Shown in pieces: positions 35,863-48,113 of a stretch of DNA of 64,000 bases. The stretch is from NCBI GenBank assembly GCA_035048815.1, contig JAUCBN010000016.1, positions 21,046,178 through 21,110,177 on the forward strand. The letters are read 5' to 3'. Below the pieces are notes generated by a model. The model had not been told where the DNA came from. It saw only the letters and a list, made by a program, of their open reading frames with translations, and ran no database searches. Source of the DNA: Abelmoschus esculentus (lineage: Eukaryota > Streptophyta > Magnoliopsida > Malvales > Malvaceae). Position 1 is the first letter of the stretch. Each line of letters opens with the position of its first letter. Both the position numbers and the translations under genes were made by a program.

Positions 35863-38800
35863 ATGGTGAGAGGCAAAATTCAGATGAAGCGAATCGAAAA
35901 CGCAACAAGCCGGCAAGTGACCTTCTCCAAGCGTCGGAGCGGGCTGTTGAAGAAGGCGTACGAGCTTTGTGTTCTCTGTGATGCTGAAGGTGCTGTCATC
36001 ATATTTTCACATGGAGGAAGACTCTATGAGTTCTCAAGTTCTAAGTATGTTCACCAAATCTCCATCTTTCCCCAGTAGATTTTGAATAAATTTTGGTGAA
36101 GTTCGTGTATATGAATGCGTGTGTATTGTAGCAATAAATTATGAGTAGCTACATTAGTGTAGAACTGCTGTATGGATGTTGGGCTACAATTATTTTTCTG
36201 ACTCTCTTTTCTCGTTTGGTCCTAATCACATCTTTCCCACCAGTTGAGTTTTTTTTTTTGTAATGTTTCCACATTTATGGTGGATTTTATTTGTCTTTGA
36301 GTTTGACTACCACTACCTTATTTGGAAAACCTTACACTTGATGTCTGTTTGTTGTTGTTTTGGAAAGAACAGAAGCAAAATGTATACAAGTTGTATGGTC
36401 AAGTCCTAGGAATCCTTAATATATTCATGTGTTTTGTGTTTTCTGTTTGTCTTTTTGAATTTCACTTCAGTATGTTGAAGACTTGAAATAGATCACTTTA
36501 TCCCTTGAAACTGCGTTGACTACCTTTGTTTCAGTCCTTATCTTGTAATGAATTGATTGTCTTTTAGGGTTTTGCAAGCCTAGCAAGTGTGTCTGGGATC
36601 CAAGTCACCTAGAGTGAGCGAGTTCTGGTTCAATGACTAGATTTTCAATTAAAACATTCTTAACAAACCACTGCATATTTGTAAACTGGAGAGATGGTAG
36701 CATATGTGCGCCTTCTAATGAGTTCAACCCTCTTGTGCCATAAGATATAGTTTCCCCAATTAGATCAGCTTATCCATAAGCAGTATGTTCGTATTTACGT
36801 GTCGAACATGAGTATAAGACGAGCATTTCTAGAAAAATGTAGAGTTCGAACAACATAGATGCTTATCTTCAATATCTCTTTCTTCTGTCATTCAACATCT
36901 CCTTTACGTAGTGTATGAACGCCCTTCCCTTTCTTTTCTTTTGGCCTTAACCTGTAAAGCATCCTAATTGACATGTTCTTGCTGCTTGGTTTACTCTTCT
37001 TTTCTCTTGAGACATTAATTAGATTTTACAAGAAATACAAGAAAGAGTCTTGAATCTTCAAGAGATAAACGTTATACCCTTTTCTTTCTGATTGTAATAA
37101 CCTTTTCCGACAACACTGTCTGATTTTCTTTCAACCTTGGCATCCTCTTTAATTTGTCCATGCTTGCTTTGATGTCTCACACGCCATTATCTTTGTGAAC
37201 GTCACATCATACACTCTATTTTGCAGCTCTGAGGTTTTTCCTTCTACCAACAAGTTCATACATAAGTTGAAACATACCTGTTCGAGATATAGTGAACACA
37301 TAAATTGACTCGATTACAATTACTCTTACCGTATTTCAACTTGCATTCTCACCGCACACGTAGTTAGCAGACCATATCTAGACGATCACAAATCAAGGAA
37401 AAGGAATGCAATAGCTAACAAAAGGAATGCATGAGTACTACAATGCTTTAACACGTAGGCATTCACCATATTGTTTGGATTTTTCATTTTGGGACTTCCC
37501 TATCCCAAAATGTCTATCTATATGCATGTTAGGACTGGAAAATGTCTATCGACGGTCAATATTCTCAAACTTTCCTTTTATATTAGACTTTACAAATCGA
37601 TAAATTCCTATAATATTTGTGTACTTGTATATTCTACTTATGTTTAAGATATTATATTATATTAGTGACTGATTTTATATTGTGTTTTGTATGTAGTAAC
37701 ATGCAGAAAACAATAGAACGATATCATAAATGTAAGAGGGGAGCCCAAACTGACATCCCCAACACGGAACATTACATTCAGGTTAGAGTTCAATGTTGTT
37801 CAAATTCTCTATGTGAAGCACAAATATTGTCGCAAGAATGTCCAGGTATATCGAGCATGTATCTAACTCCGACTTGATCCCGACACTATAAAATACATGT
37901 TAGATGATCAAAGATTTTAAAATAAATTAATGGATTGAAAGCACACATGCATGCATAATAAATATTCAAGTTGTCCCTTCGACGGTATTTGACAAAATTA
38001 GAACGATATTGAATATATATATATATTTAAATTATGGTTGAATACAGTTGGATACTTTGAATATAAGATAAGTGATTTTTACTTTTTATTTTTAACCAAC
38101 AATGAGCAATTTTGGATTAATGAGATTTTAAAATTTAAAGGTTCTAATTTTAAAATTATTTTTAAAAGTTGAACAGATATTTGCATGTTAACATGTATAT
38201 AATCTTTAGAATGATTTGCTTGTAACATGCAGCAACTGAGGCTTGAAGCAGAAAATATGGCCAAGAAGATCGAGTTTCTTCAAGTTTCTCAAAGGTTAAT
38301 GATCTAATTACATGTTTCTTCCTACATTTTAATAGCAAAAAGCATTCTAAAACATGATCGTATTAATAATTGGAATATATAAACAGATCATAATAATTCT
38401 AGACATAACCTACACATGTCAGCAGAAAAAATTTAGAAACAAACCAACGCATCATTTACTTGGACCTTGTTGTTAAGCCAAAACATCGTTTGCCTTCTTA
38501 CATGGAGTATATTTTAGTAAGCAATTTTCAAAGATATGAGATCTGTCTGAAACGAGGATTTTTGTTGTATCAGAAAGATGCTGGGTCAAAGTCTTGATTC
38601 GTGCTCTATAGAGGAACTTAGGGAGGTTGAAAGCCAGCTCGAACGAAGCTTAAAAAACATTAGGGCAAGAAAGGTTAGCTCTGCGACATTTTATACCTCC
38701 GTATTATATATATACATGTACATCATTCAAATCAATGTCTCTAATTGAATTAAGATAATGAATTTGCCATGTCGTACATGTTGCAGGGCCATGTGTTCCA

Positions 38801-39173
38801 GGAGCAGATAAAGCAACTAAAAGCTAAGGTATGGTGTGTGTGTGCGCGCTAACATATGTACAACACTTCACATGTTACTTAGGCAATCTTATTGAATAAC
38901 GTTTCCTGTGTTCATCCCAATCCAGGAAAGATATATGCAAGAAGAGAATGCAAAATTATCAGCAAAGGTGATCTTTCTTTCATCCGCACATAATCATAAG
39001 TATATACGATGATTTTGTAAACATTTCGAGTATCTTTGTATTCGTTGTGTATACTTGTATCTGACACACATTCAACTGAACAGAATGAAGCCCTAACATG
39101 CAGCAGACAAAACTCGGAGGTGGAAACAGAACTTTTCCTCGGCTTTGGATTGGCAATAAACCGCTGTTCCTAG
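35863..39173 (+). CDS. AGL42: MIKC-type MADS-box factor, SOC1/AGL42 clade, 7 exons
   Basis: Exons: 35863-36044, 37697-37781, 38233-38294, 38574-38673, 38787-38828, 38926-38967, 39084-39173, all GT-AG and in frame, giving 200 aa. The MADS domain is residues 1-60 (MVRGKIQMKRIENATSRQVT). The I region starts NMQKTIERYHK. The K domain spans about 85-165 (LGQSLDSCSIEELREVESQL). The C-terminus has the SOC1-type signature EVETELFLG before NRCS-stop. The exon sizes (62, 100, 42, 42) are canonical for MIKC genes, and the first intron is 1.65 kb. SOC1-clade proteins promote the floral transition; AGL42/71/72 act in axillary and apical meristems. I choose the AGL42 side from sequence and gene order; SOC1 itself is the alternative. 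The final exon is intact. Confidence 0.94.
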
Positions 39174-39489
39174 CAGGCCAGTCTTTCGGACATCGAAATG
39201 CTGCACATCTTGATTCATCTGGTGATAATTGCGGTGCTGAAATGGTTTTCCTAGTAGGAATCATGTTGTTTATATGTGGTATCACCGCTGGTTTTACTTT
39301 AATTTAGTTACTTTAGATCCTGAGCGCTTGTGTGTGTGGAGATATATTCTCATCGGTTCTCTCCCTGAAACTGGACATATATACGTAATAAAATCTTATT
39401 AGATATTGTGACGGAATTGATTTATGCGGGCAGGGATTAAATTTTTACGTTGTAAATGAATTAAAATTTTCACTTTCTTGAAACTCGGT
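39174..39489. other. 3' flank of the MADS gene
   Basis: Probable 3' UTR with several in-frame stops; no other feature seen. Confidence 0.4.
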
Positions 39490-40053
39490 ATGTAAATTTC
39501 CCGGGTTCGATGAATTTCTTACCGTATTTTCTCAGACAAAGGCAATATTTCGTATCCACGTGTGACCTGAGAGTTTCTCCAATAGCTTGTAGTAAATCTT
39601 TGTTGAACGTGACACCGAGTTTCCCACTCCAGTATTGTTCACGAAATGCAGCGAAGCAAGCCTTGTCGTCAGACTGTAAAAGCTTATATTTCGATTTGTT
39701 TTTTGCATCATTTTTGTTGGTAAGATTCCGGCGCTGCTATTCTAAAGATGCAATTCTGGATAAATTAACACCAACGGATCCTGGACTGCACCCATATCGG
39801 ATAAATTAATATAGCTTTTGATACTACTTCTCATGGAGTATAGTGAAGGCGACGGACAAAAGCCACTACAGTTGACTATGAGAATATCAATGTGTTGTGG
39901 AGAGTGGAGACAGTTTTGTTTTAGACCAGAGAGATCCATTCTGAGCTTCTTTAACGGAACTCGATTATGAGATTCCGGTGGAATGCAGTGTAACGCCTGA
40001 GGGAGATAAGTTTCTTGGCCTAAACCCGAAGAGGACAAGGTTTTCTCTCTCAT
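39490..40053 (-). pseudogene. Possible unidentified coding relic
   Basis: On the minus strand, two consecutive open stretches look more protein-like than the surrounding AT-rich sequence: 40053-39742, with PLKKLRMDLSGLKQN and HIDILIVNCSGFCPS, and 39735-39510 in a shifted frame, with SDDKACFAAFREQYW. The first is faintly reminiscent of leucine-rich-repeat segments of plant resistance proteins. I cannot name the family. A frame change separates the parts. Confidence 0.3.
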
Positions 40054-40780
40054 GCATCCTCAAAAGATGCATGTTTTACGAAGGTGGAGAATGAGACTTT
40101 ACCACTGCTCGGTGTCTGGAAAGGGAAAGGACTAAATGTAGAAGTTGAAAGCTTGAACCTATGATAAAAACTAGTTTTATCTTTTAAGGGGGAATAGAGA
40201 TAGGTGTGCGTCAATGCTATATTTCTATCGGGTAAACTACATAAATAATCCTCAATTATGAAATTTTTTTATTAAATCTTTTAACAATAAATTATAAATA
40301 AATTATCCTACCAACAATAACAGTGACTAAGATGATCTAATTCTATTAAAAAAATAAAAGGTTTTTGATGTGACAATAAAACAAACCAATCTTTTAATTT
40401 TAAATAAAATCGATTGATTATCAATCAGATAACCTATCTATCTTCTCATAGGATCATGTCGTCTGCCCTAGTCAAATTTGTGACCATTCGGCCAGTAATC
40501 AGTTCAAATCAACACATAATACTAAAAATGTATTCTTCTTACACTTCAAGCAAAATAGGAGTCCCGGGGAGGAAGGCAAAACTCCCAGGAGATGCACTGG
40601 ATAAAAAATAATAATCGTATAATAAAACCCTAAAAATACAAACAAACTAATGATGAATTCCAAAGGCATACTAGACCAAACGGTGTATGTTCGTATTTAT
40701 TACACGATCATCTTCATCATCTTCAAGTGGTGTGATTTAACCACAACAGATCCAGCCATTGGCTGAAGTAAAGAGCGCAC
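40054..40780. other. Intergenic region and RH7 3' flank
   Basis: No gene recognised. The last ~100 bp probably form the 3' UTR of the helicase gene. Confidence 0.4.
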
Positions 40781-43700
40781 TCACCATCTCTTACTATTGT
40801 AACTGCCTCGCCCACCACCATTCCTCCTATCAGAAAATCCACCACGGCCTCCTCTGCTACCAAAGAACCTACCACCGCCACCATTTCTATTTCTATCACC
40901 AAAACCACACCGTCCACCACCAAATCTTCCTCTTGACTCATCTCTCTGCTGCAAGGCCGGCATCACATCCTTCAACACCTCTAAGCTAACATTAGCTGCA
41001 TTTTCAGCACCTGAAACCACAAAGCAAGAGAAAGCAATAAATCCTAAACTCAACATTAATGTCAGAAACAAAAAATTCAATAAGACAAGCTAATAAAAAC
41101 TTTAGCAAAAGAAAAACTAATAATTCCACTCAAAACTGTTTTAAAAGAAAAAGGAACTTGAACACATCTCATGCGATGAAACAATACCACAACAGAGTAG
41201 AAAAGCCTTGATAAAGTAGAAAAAGAAAATACCTGCAAGAAATGCATCTACATCATCTTTGGCAACATCAAAAACTGCACCCATTCCATCAGCAGTAAGG
41301 GTCATACCCTGCACTGACTGAACCTTTTCCTCGGGTAAGAATCTTGATAGGACACCAAAAACAAATCTAACATATGCAAGAGTATTGAGTCAGGAATAAT
41401 TAAACAAAGTTAGATGGCTCAAAACAAAAATGGTAGAAAAGCAAAAGGTGACAAGGAATTTTTCACTGAAATATTTAGGAGATGATTGTCACTAAATATT
41501 GTATTTCGTAGATTCAAACTTATTGTACTTTAGTTAATTACGTTTTCAAATGCAGAATAAAACTGTTACTTCAAATCACAGTAGATATACAAACAAAATT
41601 CTATGTTTTCAAGAATTTTCATGTGTTTGGGTTGCTAGTTGATCGTCTCTCTTCCTTTTTCATACACTACATCACTTACAACGATAAACAAATGAGGAAA
41701 CCTTAATGAACTTACGAAAGTGAGTAAATAGGCTTTCCAGCTTCCAGAAGTAATGTAACATGGTTCTCCATAGATGTCAGAAGGGATCTACTCTTTATCT
41801 CAGAATAACCCTGAAAATCAAAGGTCAACTCGTTGTTTATACAATCCAAATACCAGAAAGTGAGAAATCACAATAAGAAGAGAATCAAAATGCTCAACAG
41901 GGGGCAAACAAGAACTCACAGCAGCCTTGGCTAGTGCTTTGGCAAGTAAATCTTGTGCTGATAGACCAGAAGTTTCCAAAAGTTCCTGTGCAACATCCTT
42001 GAAAGCAGGGATTACACTGCAATCTCATAGAAGTTGAATATCTGTTATTGACAACAGAAACAAAAAATAATGGAATAATGGAATCAGGAAGCATACTTGT
42101 CAGACACTTGAGTTATTAATTTTGCCGCATCTACACTGGCAGATTTAGCAATATCGAGAGGCTGAGGAGCTGATAAGCGCTCAAATTTTACACCAGATTC
42201 TCTTTCTATCCTTGATACACTAGCCCGTTTAGGGTCATAAAGCATGACAGCAATCCCAGAATTGCCTGAAATTTTAGTAACTCTCAGTATTGTATCATAT
42301 TTAACAAAATGAAATGAACAACAAAACTATTATATACCTGCTCTCCCTGTTCGACCAGACCTATGGATATATGCTTCTACATCGCGTGGCGGCTCACACT
42401 GGAATTGAATAATAATATATAAGAACATAAGGAATGAACCCATCAAACTTTCGTAAAACAACTGTATCCAAACATACCTGGATAATTAACTGCACATCAT
42501 TGATATCTAATCCCCTGGCTGCTACATTTGTAGCAACTAAAGTCATGAACTTACCTGAGCGGAACCCTTTAAGAGTGACCTACAAGCAGATAACAAATGA
42601 AAAACAGTAAAACATAGTACATTTTACAGTAGGAGAGCATGATCAAATGATATACAATCTACATAACACTCTACCTCACGTTGGGCTTGTTGTATGTCCC
42701 CGTGCAAAGCCCGGGCTCCAGGTAAAAGGCCAGAAAGCTCAGAAGCAGAATCTTTTGTCTCAGTGAATATGATAGTTCTCCCACCACTGAACCAAACCCA
42801 TCAACAAAGAAAAGAAAAAGATTCAGCAAAATCATATGAGATCTGAATTTAAGCCATAATGTTGTTTGAAACCAGAAACCAACCTGCTATAACAACGAAT
42901 AATATCTGGGATCAAATGTGACCATGCAGATTTAGTGCAGGGCATCACAATGTGCCTAACATTTGTACTAGCCTTCATCTTCTCATTACCAACTAGATCA
43001 ACGGTCATCTTATTTGTTTTAAGAAACCTAGAGGCAATCTGCCAATAGAAAAAGGTTCTGAACGGTCAGAGGGGGCAAACAAATAGGAATTATATCAACT
43101 AAATTTCAATTAATTTGGATGAAGATATAAAATAGTTAAGGAACATACACCCTTCACCCAGTCCGGCAAGGTGGCACTAAAAAGAAGTGTTTGAACTTTA
43201 CTTGCATCTTCTACCTTGCCTGGAAAATTAATACCAATACCACATGTACATTAAAATGTTATGTTACACACACAGATAAATGGCATGCATACTTCTAATG
43301 TTTTCTATTTCTTTAACAATTAGATACAAATATCATGTCATGTCAATAAAAAAAGTTAGAATTAAAAAGAAAACAAACCTAATATAAGTTCAACGTCATC
43401 AACAAACCCCATTCTCAGCATTTCATCGGCCTCATCAAGTACACGGAATTTCAATGACCCCAAGTGAATATTCCCCCTCTCTATGTGATCCTACACAAGT
43501 TGCAACAGAACATCACATAATAAAATATTCAAACTATAGAACTTAATGGCATCCCTAAAACCAACAAAACCGTTAGGATACCTTTATGCGTCCAGGTGTC
43601 CCAATAACTATGTCAACTCCTCTCCTCAGATTCATCTCTTGGGTGTGGTAAGGAGCACCTCCGTACAAACAGCATGATTTCAGCCCCAAAGCCTCCCCGT

Positions 43701-44668
43701 AGACTTCAAAGTCCTCAAAAACCTAGAAACAAAATGTTAAAATCATGCATTTCAGAGGAAAAATAATGGCGCTACCAAATATACGCATATCTAGATAATT
43801 AGATTCATCACGCAGTACCTGTTTAGCTAATTCCCTGGTTGGTAAAAGTACCAGAACACTAGGCGCCCTGCCATGTCCTGTTGTCTTAGATGTTTTAAAA
43901 GGGCCATTTGTTAGAGACTCCAATATAGGCAACACAAAGGCCAGTGTCTTACCCTGCAAAATATCAAACGAGTCCAATGGCTATTAAGAAGAAAACTTCT
44001 TAAATCAGTTCCAAAATTGTTTAAACCATGCACTTCAAGTGAGATTATTTTAGCACAAGCTTATTCATAAACTACATCTACACTTTCCAATAAATTCTGT
44101 AGCTGATATTCACTTCAATAACGACACTGTTATCTCTTCCTAGAAAATTAGGATGAATCAAAGGCAAAAAAAATCATACCTGACCAGTACGTGCCCGCCC
44201 AACTAAATCAGTTCCATCAAGAATCACATCAAAAGTCATGGCCTGAATAGGAAACAAAGACTCAATGCCCTTCGATTTCAGCTTTTCTCTAAGCGGTGCT
44301 GAAATCCTGAACCTCGAAATCGCATTAGGGTCCTCCCTTCTCCCGTCATCTTCGACTCCCTCTTCCCCTACTTTTGATTTCTTGTTCTTCTTCTTCTTTT
44401 TCTCCTTCATCTTTTTCTCCTTCACGTCCATCGGCTCAACGAGCTCCGAGCTCGTATCGCTCCTCTCCTCCTCTTCCACTTGGAGCTCCGACGCCTTACG
44501 CTTCTTCTTACTCTTCTTCACCGCTGAATCATTCTCCTCTTCTCTAACCTTGGGTTCCTTGACCTTCTTCGTTTTCTTCTCAGAGTCGGAGGTTTCTAGA
44601 GTAACCTTCCTCTTCATCGCTTTCTCTTCTTTCTTCTCTTTGAGGTCGGATAAAGCCAAAGAAGGCAT
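40781..44668 (-). CDS. RH7: Nucleolar DEAD-box RNA helicase, RH7/PRH75-like, 14 exons
   Basis: Exons (minus strand): 44668-44180, 43953-43819, 43722-43582, 43490-43379, 43219-43149, 43038-42884, 42786-42675, 42579-42478, 42398-42338, 42265-42097, 42016-41920, 41810-41716, 41366-41233, 41010-40781. All joins are GT-AG and in frame, giving 700 aa. A Lys/Glu-rich N-terminus with several nuclear-localisation-like runs precedes the helicase core. Motifs seen: Q motif (FPIQAMTFD), I (ARTGQGKT, about 159-166), Ia (PTRELA), II (DEAD, 274-277), III (SAT, 307-309), VI (HRSGRTGR, 451-458). A GUCT domain follows (about 550-640), then a Gly/Arg-rich tail ending GRGSYNSKRW. This architecture is that of plant RH7/PRH75 and animal DDX21, which act in rRNA processing. 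At 42338 a Gly codon spans the splice. No defects. Confidence 0.96.
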
Positions 44669-44831
44669 CTTGAGTCGATTGGTATGAACCGAAAACTGAA
44701 GCTACCAAGATGATTGAGAGACCGAGCGAGAGCTTCTTCTGCCGCTGCAAATATCTTTTTGTAATGGAAGGCGGGCAGAAGCAGAGCAAGGGAAAAGACT
44801 CTAATGTTCAGCTGAATTTATAGTGTTGTAA

Positions 44832-44903
44832 TTGGGCAATGCTTTCCCATGTGAAACCCTAATGGATGTGAACCCTAAATCACTACTGTTGTTTCTTGGG
44901 CTT
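44832..44903 (-). promoter_or_regulatory. Telo-box and site II elements upstream of RH7
   Basis: Within 165-235 bp upstream of the helicase ATG are AAACCCTAA (44854-44862), AACCCTAAA (44871-44879) and site-II-type TGGGC cores at 44833-44837 and 44897-44902 (tgggct). Telo-box plus site II is a known promoter combination of plant ribosomal-protein and ribosome-biogenesis genes, which fits a nucleolar helicase. Confidence 0.65.
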
Positions 44904-45195
44904 CGATTATTTCACCCATACCAACATGGGTTGGATGTGAGGTTTTTATATAATACTTCAATGTTTTCTAATTAAATAATTGGGGGGTATTTTGTATAAA
45001 TTTCTATTAAGCAGGTGGTTTTCATTTTAATTAATATTTTATAGATATAATAAAAAATAAAAGTATAACTATAATACCAGTATTTATTATCAATTATAAT
45101 TTTTTTTTCTTTTGACAAATGCTAATGAATTTTATTAAATCCATAAAAAATTATAATTACATCATCTTTAAAAAGTGAAAAAATTGGATTAAACA

Positions 45196-47145
45196 TGTAA
45201 CGACCCGGATTCGGATCCGAGCGCCGGTTTAACCCGAGAGTTAGACTTTGGTTTTGGACCCCGGGTTTAGTGGTTTTGGACCTTAATCTTGTTGGGTTGA
45301 GAGTTGGGCTTGGTTTAATAAGGGTATTTTGGTATTTATCTTTGAGATGAGAAAGAGAAGGGGATGGGGGTTTTATTTTCTGCAAGTGTGATCTCATTCC
45401 CCTCTTTTCACTTCTCTTCCCCTTAGATGCAAGGAAGTAGATAGAAAAAGGTTGGATCTTGTTGGTTTTGCTGAGGAATCACGTTTCGTGTCAGAAGGAG
45501 AAAGAAGTTGGAAATCCATTATCAAGTTTGGGCAAAGAAAGAGCTTGGGAGAGTGAGTTCGAGTTTGGTTGTTGTTGCTTGCTTGAGGTTGGTACTCCCA
45601 ACTCTTCTAATTATGTTGCATATCATGGTAGAAGCATTCATATAGGTTTGGTGCATGTGTGTGCTTGGTTTGAGCTTGGTATGTGTTAATGGTGGAATCC
45701 ATATTAATGTGATTAAAGGTTGGAAATTGGTGTTAAAATATTCTAAACATCATTAATATTGAGTAGGAACACTTTAGGATCGATTAGATTGAGTTTGGGG
45801 TTGAAAATCTAGAATTTCTAAGTGTAGAACCGCCCTTAGTGCAGGGGGTATTGATACTCGGGCTACCGGTATCGATACCAGTGAGTAGAATTTGGCTTGT
45901 TGTTCAGGGGTATCGAACCTTGTTTCGATACCGTGGGTTCCAAAAACTTTTTGTATCGATACCTGTATCGAAACGGGTCCTCCCCTTTCTATTGACTTCT
46001 AGAGTTAGTCAACGGTATCGATACTTGTTTCTATACCTGTGTTTCGATACCCTCTTTGGGTGGGTATCGATATAGGGTGTTTCGATACCCTACTTAAGGG
46101 TATCGATACCCCTGTGTGTTTTGGCTAAGTTGGGTAAAATTTAAGGCTTCGGTGATCTTAATGAATAAATACTTTAATTTAAAAGCTATGAAATGAATTG
46201 TCGAGCTAAGGTTGAAGTTATAACTCCGAAAGATTAATTGAGATAAGACTTTTATATGTCTTGTTGTGATAGATCCTAGGTGGATCGTTTGTGTGGTTTG
46301 AGTCCTTTGTGTTGGAAATCCGGATATCCATAAGTGTTGCAACACATTGAAGGCCATCCGATGTAACATGCCGAGTGATGATTGAAGACTTTTATTCCGA
46401 GTGTTGGGCGGCCTCACTCGAAGATGTTCGATGTAACATTCCGAGCATAGGGTTGGTTGGGCGGCCTCCACCCTTTCCGAACGTTTGAAGGCCTCGTTCG
46501 AAGATGTCCGATGTAACATTCCGGGCATAGGATTTGAGGGCGACCTCAATCCTGAGTGTAAGATCCCGATGCTGTGTGGACGCGGGCCTCACTCTTGTGT
46601 GTTGACTTGATTGATTTGTATATGCTGTGTGCGATAATATACATTTCTTTATGCCATGTGATAGGCGAGCATGCTAGATCATCATATCATGCACGAGATT
46701 TATATGACATGCTTTACTGCTTTTGATATGCATGATGTTGGCCGAGTTTGGCGTATCCACTGAGCTTGTGTGGCTCAGCGTTCGAAATCTGTTTTCGTGC
46801 GTAGGTTAAGTGAAGCAGGTCCCGTGGAGCACCATCAAGGTTTGGATTTCAGCATCGACTTTGTGTCAGGGTATAGTGTTAGATGTAGTGGGCTAGTACT
46901 TTGTCAGACCTATATGTATTTTTGTAACTCTGTCATTTTAATTGAGTCAAATGTTTTAAATGGGTTTGTAGTAATTTAGAGTTTCGGTCACTTTAAACTA
47001 CTTTGGGCTTTTGTTTTAAATTAAATAGATTTTATTCGTATTATATTTGGACTTGAATTGACTTTATTATTGGACTTTCGAAGGAAATTTTAAAATGCGA
47101 GTTTGGGCCGGAGGCCCAATGTGACATCCGAGTCGGGGTGTTACA
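45196..47145 (+). mobile_element. Solo LTR of a retrotransposon (TGTAAC...GTTACA type)
   Basis: A 1,950-bp unit starts tgtaacgacccgg and ends gtcggggtgttaca, flanked by a perfect 5-bp duplication, aaaca (45191-45195 and 47146-47150). There is no internal domain or second LTR, so it is a solo LTR left after LTR-LTR recombination. Terminal sequences resemble plant Gypsy LTRs; orientation is not determined by sequence. The small frames inside are not genes. Confidence 0.9.
45849..46115 (+). repeat. Cluster of palindromic GGTATCGATACC-type motifs in the solo LTR
   Basis: At least ten full or partial copies of the palindrome TATCGATA or its half (gtatcga, tcgatacc) are scattered over about 265 bp, for example at 45869, 45954, 46015, 46064 and 46101. 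The same motif recurs in the nested retroelement LTRs at 53515-53830 and 59941-60240. Confidence 0.8.
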
Positions 47146-48081
47146 AAACAATCTAACCATTTTATAACCTAAAAAATAAAAAATTAAAATTCTTATGAAA
47201 TTAGGCATACCAATAAAATTTGTATTTAGTTACCTCATAATGTTAATCCAATCAATGATAAAAATTATCAAATAAATTATAAAAATACTTGAAATGAAAA
47301 ATTAAACTTGGCTTGCTAATATCCCAAGATCCGTCACATTAATCCAAATGTACAATGACTAATGCTAAATAAGATATTAAGTTCGTAATAATCAGTAATT
47401 TAGTAAAATAAAATATTAAATCTTTTTTAAAAAATAAAATTTAATCTTATAACTGTATTAAAATTAAATTAAAAAATATTTTTACAATAAACCTTTTCGG
47501 TAGCTTATCCCAATTCCTTGAGTCCAAACCCTGGTAGCTTTCAAGTCTGATGGTGTTCCACCCCTAGGCCCTACCTCTCCTCTAACCAAATGTATTCGTG
47601 TGTCATTCCTAATTTTGGGCCTGTACCTAGGTATGAGACAAAGCGTAGGTCTTTATACTGGACGACAAACTACAAACTCTTAACAGGCCCTACCTTAAAT
47701 ATCGATTCTTTTGAAAGCCCATTCACAGTCGAGGGATCAGTACAAAACACGAGAGAGCTCATAATTGGAAGAACCAGTACGCATGTGGAATGGAACGAGT
47801 CGGGCATCCGAGACTTGACGAAGGCTGAACTACGATCATGTGCTCTTTGGATCATTGGGGACTCCACTAAAAGTGTGTATTAATCTAAATATAAATCTCA
47901 CTTTTTTTTAAAACCATTTTCTAAAATTGATTTTACCAAACTCTTTTATATAATAAATATATTTTCTTCATATTTTTATAATGCACAAAAATATTTATTT
48001 CAAATTAAATTAACTTAAATTATTTAATTTAATTCATCAAATCATTTAACTGATCAAGTTAACTCTTGGGTTCAATCTCAT

Positions 48082-48113
<32 letters not shown>

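Noticed and set aside
44265..44687. 140-codon plus-strand Ser/Phe-rich frame
   Set aside because: It is the antisense of the Lys/Glu-rich first exon of the RH7 gene.
45849..46115. Regularly recurring palindromes resembling a CRISPR array
   Set aside because: Spacing is irregular, repeats are 8-12 bp and the context is a plant LTR.
46094..46592. Minus-strand frames of 66-151 codons in the solo LTR
   Set aside because: They lie wholly within an LTR bounded by a target duplication and show no retroelement domain.
47590..47883. 97-codon frame as a gene
   Set aside because: No recognisable domain and surrounded by repeat-like sequence; left unassigned.
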